A stretch of DNA of 35,570 nt. Source: a virus. A program made the translations under genes and the position numbers. The first letter of the stretch is position 1, and each line of letters begins with the position of its first letter. This document shows positions 30,670-35,570 of the stretch, piece after piece. The notes beneath the pieces were generated by a model that saw only the letters and a list, made by a program, of their open reading frames with translations, was not told the origin of the DNA and made no database searches. The DNA is taken from the IMG/VR virus record IMGVR_UViG_3300044635_000949, positions 1-35,570 of that record, one strand, 5' to 3'.

Positions 30670-31005
30670 ATGATCAACAAAGTTACATTAGTCGGGCGCT
30701 TAGGCTCAGACACCGAAACAAAGGAAGCCAAAAACGGCAAACCCTTCACAAAATTAAATTTGGCTACAACGTCGGGGTATTATGACAACAATAAAAAGTG
30801 GGTTGAACAGACATACTGGCACGCTGTCTTAGCGTGGTGGAAGTTGGAAGCTAAAAAGGGCGAGACAGTTTACGTCGAGGGCGAAATAAATTACACTGAG
30901 GACAAAAAAACAATGATTAAGGCTTTTATGGTCAAGGTCTTAACTGGGGCAAAAACAAACACTCAAAGCAATAACGAGGCAGAGGAAAAAGAACTGCCAT
31001 TTTAA
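30670..31005 (+). CDS. ssb: Single-stranded DNA-binding protein
   Basis: The 111-aa product is an OB-fold SSB: MINKVTLVGRLGSDTETKEA at the start, then TKLNLATTSGYYDNN, WHAVLAWWKLEAKKGETVYV and VEGEINYTED. The end EEKELPF is the acidic C-terminal tip that binds replication and repair partners. It protects single-stranded DNA in replication and recombination, and would pair with the ERF protein. It is odd to find this early-type gene between TerL and tail genes. It starts eight bases after terL. Confidence 0.93.
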   Translation: MINKVTLVGRLGSDTETKEAKNGKPFTKLNLATTSGYYDNNKKWVEQTYWHAVLAWWKLEAKKGETVYVEGEINYTEDKKTMIKAFMVKVLTGAKTNTQSNNEAEEKELPF

Positions 31006-31025
31006 TAACTCCAAAATTCAATATT

Positions 31026-31352
31026 ATGACAAATGAAGAACTCCAGATCGGAGCGCAATGGATGGCGATCTTAAACGCTTACAGCCACGATTTTACAACA
31101 AAGGCGCTATTTAACCAAACGGCTAACTACCTTAAACACAATCACGGTCAAAAGGTAAGGGACACCAAATTCAAGCGAGAGGTTAAGCCCACAACCGTAC
31201 TAAATGAAAATGTAAAGCAAAAGCCCAAAACTATCGGACTAATGGAGGCAGCGAAGAAAAGAGAGGAACTGGAAGAGCCGACAAATTTGCTGGCAATAGA
31301 TGAAACCGATGGCGATTTAATACCAAAAAAAGGACGCAAAAAGAATGTATAA
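31026..31352 (+). CDS. Unknown small protein (108 aa)
   Basis: The product has a helical N-terminal third (LQIGAQWMAILNAYSHDFT) and a basic, polar, likely disordered rest (KREVKPTTVLNENVKQKPK, then KKGRKKN). It overlaps the next gene by 8 bases. It may be a head-tail or packaging factor; function unknown. Confidence 0.6.
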   Translation: MTNEELQIGAQWMAILNAYSHDFTTKALFNQTANYLKHNHGQKVRDTKFKREVKPTTVLNENVKQKPKTIGLMEAAKKREELEEPTNLLAIDETDGDLIPKKGRKKNV

Positions 31353-32109
31353 TATAAGCATATCGAAAGGCGGATCTTTCACTTTCCCCTCCGAACTTGC
31401 GGACATAACCTTAAAGCAGTATATCGACTTTATGACCTTTGTCGAGCCTACAATGCCAGCAGAGTTCAAACGTATTGAGGCAGCTTCAATTGCGAGAAAT
31501 AGCGCTGAGACTGAGCAGGAAAAGGAAAAAACTTGGAAGGAATTTGACGAGGCGGTCCACGCTTGCGACGATGTTGTGATGTACAGAAAAGTTTATCCAT
31601 ACTTTGCGAGGGTAGTTGCTCACTTTGCGGTGGGCATATCGGAGGAAGTAATACTCGGAGGCGGTAAGCACGGTGAGGGTATGAACGTGGGGCAATTGGA
31701 GTACCTTTACTCGACTATTATTCGAATAATGAATAAATACGAGGAGCCAGAATATACTAATGTCCTAATGGTAGATGGTGAGCTTTGGTATTTACCTATG
31801 CGATATATGGAAAAAAGCACGTTAATTGAGTTTGCAGAGGCATCGCAGTTCGAAGCTAATCTCAAAGCTCTGGATAATGGCAATTGGGGCGCACTGGCTA
31901 AAATTATGTGCGTATTGGTACGGAAGGAGGGCGAAATGTACAGCGACAAATTACTCAAAAGGGAGGAAATGTTTATGTCTTGGAACTTAGAAAACTGCCT
32001 AAAGGTTGCTTTTTTTTTGCTGAAACGAAGCGAAATATCTCAACAAAATATGCAAATTTATATGGCAGCTCAGGATTTGACGAGAGAAAAGCAGGCATCG
32101 AAAAATTAA
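31345..32109 (+). CDS. Tail assembly chaperone, short form (gpG-like)
   Basis: The 254-aa product is acidic and helical, like the short form of siphovirus tail chaperones. A slippery run T TTT TTT at 32010-32016 lies within its last 10% and the -1 frame stays open to 32300, so the gene makes a short product and a longer fused one. In lambda the G and GT pair prevents tape measure aggregation and recruits the tube protein. The sequence is not clearly homologous to lambda G; the call rests on position, size and the frameshift. The usual place is directly before the tape measure; here six genes lie between. Confidence 0.7.
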   Translation: MYNISISKGGSFTFPSELADITLKQYIDFMTFVEPTMPAEFKRIEAASIARNSAETEQEKEKTWKEFDEAVHACDDVVMYRKVYPYFARVVAHFAVGISEEVILGGGKHGEGMNVGQLEYLYSTIIRIMNKYEEPEYTNVLMVDGELWYLPMRYMEKSTLIEFAEASQFEANLKALDNGNWGALAKIMCVLVRKEGEMYSDKLLKREEMFMSWNLENCLKVAFFLLKRSEISQQNMQIYMAAQDLTREKQASKN

Positions 32110-32300
32110 ACGACAGTTTCGGATGGTACTTGACACTCAAAGCAATTGCAGAAAGTGGAATATTTAACCAACCAACACTCACGCCATTACAGTCGGCAGA
32201 GCAGGCGGATTTATACGAGGCTTTCACTTATCTGGCAGCATGCAAAGCGGAGGCGGATTATCAAAAAAGATTATCGGAAGTACACAGCAAAAAATCGTAA
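32010..32300 (+). CDS. -1 frameshift extension of the tail chaperone (GT-like)
   Basis: The downstream frame shows no plausible start of its own: the nearest upstream ATG in frame (31908) lies deep inside the chaperone gene with a shadow sequence. Slippage at 32010-32016 (Phe-Phe codons read again one base back) joins residue 224 of the short form to about 94 more residues, giving about 318 aa. The extension (RNISTKYANLYGSSGFDERK, then TYLAACKAEADYQKRLSE) is charged and helical, as in chaperone T domains. No strong stimulatory hairpin is obvious after the site. Confidence 0.7.
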   Translation, partial: FFFAETKRNISTKYANLYGSSGFDERKAGIEKLNDSFGWYLTLKAIAESGIFNQPTLTPLQSAEQADLYEAFTYLAACKAEADYQKRLSEVHSKKS

Positions 32301-32302
32301 AA

Positions 32303-32476
32303 ATGAGAGTTAATCCAAAAGTATTTTTGAACTCAATAGTTCTAATTAGTTGTATCTTTGGAACGCTGGCGCTAATTATTGCAATTTTTGCAGGCGGAGA
32401 TATAGTTAAGGCAGTAAGCGCAATATTACTATTTTTGCTCGGTTGGACGGGCTCAAAATTTCACAATAGTTTATGA
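32303..32476 (+). CDS. Small two-segment membrane protein (57 aa)
   Basis: I use ATG 32303, two bases after the frameshift extension, as an upstream ATG (32240) overlaps it. The product has two hydrophobic segments (FLNSIVLISCIFGTLALIIA and VKAVSAILLFLLGW) with short polar ends, so it should form a membrane hairpin. This is a holin-like build, but the location among tail genes makes a role in DNA entry or tail assembly possible. It overlaps the next gene with ATGA. Confidence 0.62.
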   Translation: MRVNPKVFLNSIVLISCIFGTLALIIAIFAGGDIVKAVSAILLFLLGWTGSKFHNSL

Positions 32477-33327
32477 ATATAGTCCAGATATCAAATCTTT
32501 TTAATGTTGTTTGCATCGGAATAAACCAACAAACAGCGGGGCGTATTGGCTTTTATCACTACGGTTGGTATTCAGATATCAATGCCAATATTTCGAACAA
32601 CTGGACGGGCGACAATGCACTCGGGAGGTTATATCCTGCGGTGCAATTTATGTACCCGACAGCTACAATTGAGGTAAAAGAAAAATCGGTCAAGGGCAAT
32701 TTACGCTGCAGGTTGGTAATTAGTAGACCACAATATTATGAGAACGACGGCAGCTATATAAACCAAAGTATTATTGAGGCTCAGGCGGAAATGGAGGCGC
32801 TTGCGATAAACATTATATCAGAGTTTAATAGGATAGCGAGGTTTCCAGCCAACGGAATGAGTGCAGGCATACAGAACCCGATCACAATCGACTATTTGAG
32901 TGACGCTCACAATGAAAATTTAGTATTGGTAGACGTGGCTTTTAACCTTTGGTACGTTTGGGATTGCCCGACCGACGTTGTAGATATTGCGGGGCTTCCA
33001 GCTCCTTATGACGATATGCCACCGCTTACGATTGACTATGAAAATGCGCAATTTCAAGCTCCAGTTAATACAACCCCTCCGACAATAGGCGGAAATAATA
33101 TTGTTGGCGCTCTTTTAAAAGTAACTGATAATGGGGTTTGGTCTGGAACTATTCCAATAACTTTTACTTATCAATGGAAAAGAAACGGTATTGATATTGC
33201 AGGCGAAACTACGAGCGAGTACACAACTCAATTGATTGACTCAGGCGAAACAATAACTTGCGAGGTAACAGCTACTAACATAGTAGGTACAGCAAGCCAA
33301 ATAAGTAATTCTATTACGGTATTATGA
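32473..33327 (+). CDS. Tail protein with C-terminal Ig-like domain
   Basis: Residues 1-190 of the 284-aa product form a mixed alpha/beta unit that may be a tail terminator- or completion-like domain. Residues about 195-284 are a clear Ig-like fold: TYQWKRNGIDIAGETTSEY followed by DSGETITCEVTATNIVGTAS, the Trp, Tyr and Cys of bacterial I-set-like domains in phages. Such domains are thought to bind cell-surface sugars. The gene overlaps its neighbours with ATGA. A domain on the tail terminus would be exposed at the head-tail joint. Confidence 0.65.
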   Translation: MNIVQISNLFNVVCIGINQQTAGRIGFYHYGWYSDINANISNNWTGDNALGRLYPAVQFMYPTATIEVKEKSVKGNLRCRLVISRPQYYENDGSYINQSIIEAQAEMEALAINIISEFNRIARFPANGMSAGIQNPITIDYLSDAHNENLVLVDVAFNLWYVWDCPTDVVDIAGLPAPYDDMPPLTIDYENAQFQAPVNTTPPTIGGNNIVGALLKVTDNGVWSGTIPITFTYQWKRNGIDIAGETTSEYTTQLIDSGETITCEVTATNIVGTASQISNSITVL

Positions 33328-33869
33328 CAGAAACAAGAGACATATACCAAAGGCTCGGAGATCAGGTCGGAGAGGTCGTAAAAAAAGCGGTCAAACAAGC
33401 CTTTATTATGCAGGGGCGGACACTTACTGGCGCTTTGGTTAATTCGATTGATTACAGTGTAAATGCGACAGTCACAAGCGCCTTTATTGAGTTTACTCTG
33501 CTCGACTATGGTATGATATTGAATTATGGAGTTCCAGCAAATCGCATTCCATACAGTCCAGGCTCAGGGGCGAAGAGTTCGAAATATATTGACGGGCTAA
33601 AGATGTATGCAAAGCTCCGATTTAATGCCAATGATAAGGAAGCTGAGCGGATAGCTTTTGCAATAGCTCGAAAGCACAAAAAATTTGGAATGCCTTTGGA
33701 TGGTAAGACGGGAGCAGTTGAAAAAGGTATAAAGGAAAGTTCGGAGGAAGTTGAGGCGCTTATTTCAGAGGCACTAACAAAGGTTATAAATGTAATGTTT
33801 TTAAGCAGCTTTGCAGAGGTTAAAAAGAAAAATTCAAATTCACTAAAAATTAAATATTTTGAGCAATGA
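33324..33869 (+). CDS. HK97 gp10-like tail completion protein
   Basis: The 181-aa product starts with a helical region (EVVKKAVKQAFIMQGRTLTG) followed by ALVNSIDYSVNATVTSAF, IEFTLLDYGMILNYGVPANR and KMYAKLRF, the common order of HK97-gp10-type proteins. These act in joining head and tail or completing the tail. The C-terminal part is helical and basic. It overlaps both neighbours with ATGA. Confidence 0.68.
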   Translation: MTETRDIYQRLGDQVGEVVKKAVKQAFIMQGRTLTGALVNSIDYSVNATVTSAFIEFTLLDYGMILNYGVPANRIPYSPGSGAKSSKYIDGLKMYAKLRFNANDKEAERIAFAIARKHKKFGMPLDGKTGAVEKGIKESSEEVEALISEALTKVINVMFLSSFAEVKKKNSNSLKIKYFEQ

Positions 33870-34177
33870 CACTCGAACAAGCAACACAATTAAAAGATGA
33901 TCTCAATGAGCAGCTTTCAACGGCTGGCAATACAAATTTGACATATTCGGTTTATACTTTTTGGAGCAATGCAGCGGAAAAGCTTTACAATGTTATTTTG
34001 TACCCTCTTGTCTATAAAACAAAATACGAGGCGGCAAACACGAGCGGACAGTTTTCAGTTGTCAGGGTTTCAATAAAAACTCAAAGTGCAGGGGCTCAGA
34101 CAGAAGAGGGATTTATAAATAATTTTAATGCTAATGTGGCTAACGATCCAGAAGCAAACGACCTATTAAATAAATAA
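33866..34177 (+). CDS. Small tail protein (103 aa), putative tail terminator
   Basis: The product is an acidic alpha/beta protein with LKDDLNEQLSTAGNTNLTYS, YNVILYPLVYKTKY and QFSVVRVSIKTQS. Size and position between a gp10-like and a large tail gene fit a tail terminator or completion protein. No signature is sure. It ends two bases before the next gene. Confidence 0.55.
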   Translation: MTLEQATQLKDDLNEQLSTAGNTNLTYSVYTFWSNAAEKLYNVILYPLVYKTKYEAANTSGQFSVVRVSIKTQSAGAQTEEGFINNFNANVANDPEANDLLNK

Positions 34178-34179
34178 AT

Positions 34180-35466
34180 ATGGCATTAGTAACAGCTCCG
34201 CTCTTTACGCTTAACTCGCAGTATAGACCGAATGTTTTTGTTATGTCGATGACAAGCTCAGACCCGTTGGTACTGGCTCAGGCTTCGATAGTTGTGGACG
34301 GTGTAGGGGTTACATCAATGCAGAAAGCTCCAGCCTATAACATCGGAACGACTTATTATTTTGTCTTTGACGTTGCAAAGGTATTGCAGACATACAGCGC
34401 ACCGAAAGGACAGCAAAAAACAACGGTCTTTCTAAATACTTTAAATGCTGCTTATGAGGTTGCAAGTGCTGACATTCACACGAGGGTCGGCATTATAGTT
34501 TCGTACTATTACAATGACCCAACAACGGGGCTATTGACGCAATTTGTAACGACTGACACGGTGAGCACTGGCTACCCTGCAATCGCAGGCACAAGACAAA
34601 CGAGGAACTGGAATAATATGAGTATGAATGATTATATTATTGACAATCCAACGGTCGGAGGCGTTTATGATAAGTATTTTTTGACTAATCAAAGAAGCGT
34701 TTATCCAACAGCAACGACAAAAACAAATAATCCGATACCTATTTGCAGCGGTGAAAATTTGACAATGTCATACGTTCCGAGCAGCACAACAAATGCGCTT
34801 AGAGTTATTGTTTATGATGCCAATCAAAACGTGGTCGGCACCGCTGGATTTATTCAAATAACTCCTGGCTCGACACTCACACCGAGAACAATCGGGGCAG
34901 GCATCCAACAGCTGCAAGCCACTACAATGACACCGAGCAATCCAATGACGGGGATACCGACTGGCTATTATTACTCAATACAAGCTGGAAATTTGACGCT
35001 CCCTTCGACTTTCGTATTACACGGAGTTAAATATATGTACAAAGTTGTTGAGTGCTGCAATGAGCGAACGGTCCGCCTTCACTGGCTTAATAGGTTAGGA
35101 GGCTCAGATGCTTACACCTTTACAAGCAAAAAGAAAGTAGAGGAAAAGACAAAGAGCGAAACAGCGCAAAAGCCGCTTAGTTGGGCAACAAGCGCACCAC
35201 CTGCGACAAGCTACGACAAAGGTATGTTTAAAATCTTTCAGGAAGTGACGAAAGAGTATGAAGTGGAAAGCTCTTTTTATAGCGAGACGGAGGGCGCTTG
35301 GATAGCTGAGTTATTAAGTAGTCCAGAGGTTTATATGGAAACGAGCGACGGACTTATTGCAGTTGTAATTCAGGACAGCAAAATAACACTAAGCGAAAAC
35401 GATCAACTTTTAAACGTGGTTGTTCAATTTGTTGAGGCTAATTATATCAGTGTTCAATCTAACTAA
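34180..35466 (+). CDS. Distal tail or baseplate protein (428 aa)
   Basis: The first 300 residues are beta-rich and polar (many Thr, Ser, Asn, Tyr), with a YKVVECCNERTVRLHWLNRLG motif at about 286-306, followed by an acidic/basic linker (KKKVEEKTKSETAQKP). The end is a beta-rich acidic domain. It is directly upstream of the 706-aa tail protein (across the circle join), and the two are probably partners in the tail tip. Function is inferred from position. No hydrolase motif is visible. Confidence 0.6.
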   Translation: MALVTAPLFTLNSQYRPNVFVMSMTSSDPLVLAQASIVVDGVGVTSMQKAPAYNIGTTYYFVFDVAKVLQTYSAPKGQQKTTVFLNTLNAAYEVASADIHTRVGIIVSYYYNDPTTGLLTQFVTTDTVSTGYPAIAGTRQTRNWNNMSMNDYIIDNPTVGGVYDKYFLTNQRSVYPTATTKTNNPIPICSGENLTMSYVPSSTTNALRVIVYDANQNVVGTAGFIQITPGSTLTPRTIGAGIQQLQATTMTPSNPMTGIPTGYYYSIQAGNLTLPSTFVLHGVKYMYKVVECCNERTVRLHWLNRLGGSDAYTFTSKKKVEEKTKSETAQKPLSWATSAPPATSYDKGMFKIFQEVTKEYEVESSFYSETEGAWIAELLSSPEVYMETSDGLIAVVIQDSKITLSENDQLLNVVVQFVEANYISVQSN

Positions 35467-35570
35467 ATGGCAGACATTAAAATCATAATTGACGGTCAGG
35501 TCGCTGAGTTGCCTCCAAACGGTTTAAATTTGCCTTTGACTTATTCGCTTAGAAGTCGGGAAGGTCTGGC
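35444..35570. repeat. Terminal direct repeat, right copy
   Basis: Identical to 1-127 base for base. Joining position 35443 to position 1 gives the circle. Confidence 0.93.
35467..35570 (+). CDS. Duplicate 5' end of the 706-aa tail gene (partial)
   Basis: These bases repeat positions 24-127, the start of the 706-aa gene. They are an artefact of linearising the circle and should not be counted as a second gene. Confidence 0.93.
   Translation, partial: MADIKIIIDGQVAELPPNGLNLPLTYSLRSREGL

Noticed and set aside
31908-32010. Independent gene starting at ATG 31908 in the -1 frame
   Set aside because: This part overlaps the well-formed chaperone frame and reads as low-quality shadow sequence; only the part after the slippery site looks like protein, so a frameshift is the better explanation.
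1-35570. CRISPR array, tRNA genes or diversity-generating retroelement
   Set aside because: I found no spaced repeats, no cloverleaf with a TTCGA-type arm, and no reverse transcriptase or template/variable repeat pair around the fibre genes.

Overview
The window looks like one complete circularised genome of a tailed phage (siphovirus-like) infecting a member of the Bacteroidota. The first 127 bases (1-127) are repeated exactly as the last 127 (35444-35570), so the unique circle is 35,443 bp. The host group is inferred from promoters of the form TAnnTTTG (three share the core TATCTTTGTATCAA), from AT-rich start leaders instead of Shine-Dalgarno sites, and from protein families typical of phages of this group. 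All genes but one (25844-26176) are on the + strand, many joined by ATGA or TAATG overlaps. I see no integrase, phage repressor, DNA polymerase or tRNA gene, so the phage is probably lytic and uses the host replisome.

Layout around the circle. (1) 28.5-35.4 kb and on to 6.1 kb: packaging and tail. A DUF5681-type protein, TerL, SSB, a tail-assembly chaperone with a -1 frameshift site, tail completion proteins, two large distal-tail proteins, the tape measure and two small genes. (2) 6.1-8.3 kb: an island opened by promoter P1 and closed by a terminator, carrying small proteins, a SPOR-like exported protein, a small membrane protein and a GH73-type glucosaminidase. (3) 8.4-17.1 kb: ClpP-like prohead protease with a scaffold-like tail, Ig-fold protein, major capsid protein, putative tail tube, terminator, portal, connector, fibre and lectin-like proteins, and a membrane protein that may be the holin. 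(4) 17.2-23.7 kb: early genes from promoter P2, namely ERF recombinase, a DGQHR protein, replication initiator, DnaC-like loader, lipoprotein transglycosylase and RuvC-like nuclease. (5) 23.7-28.5 kb: genes from promoter P3, namely Gp157, a cytosine-C5 methyltransferase between twin terminators, the single reverse-strand gene, a peptidoglycan-binding YkuD-like lysin, a ParB-like protein and a second cytosine-C5 methyltransferase.

The most interesting signal is regulatory. Six genes placed in all three early blocks (6478, 6956, 17308, 17670, 23814, 24002) carry a shared leader of the type AAACCTTATTTTTATG touching the start codon. Between 19.83 and 19.95 kb, just before the replication initiator gene, lies a gene-free segment with a -7 box, two crossing stems (a possible pseudoknot) and a terminator-like T-run. 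Its central segment (19876-19893) is the reverse complement of that leader including the start codon, with 16 contiguous pairs to the leader at 6944-6959. This suggests a phage-encoded antisense RNA that could control translation of a set of early genes. A second short terminated segment at 8.27-8.33 kb has in its loop a 12-nt complement to the leader of the gene after P1. Both RNAs are inferred from sequence only.
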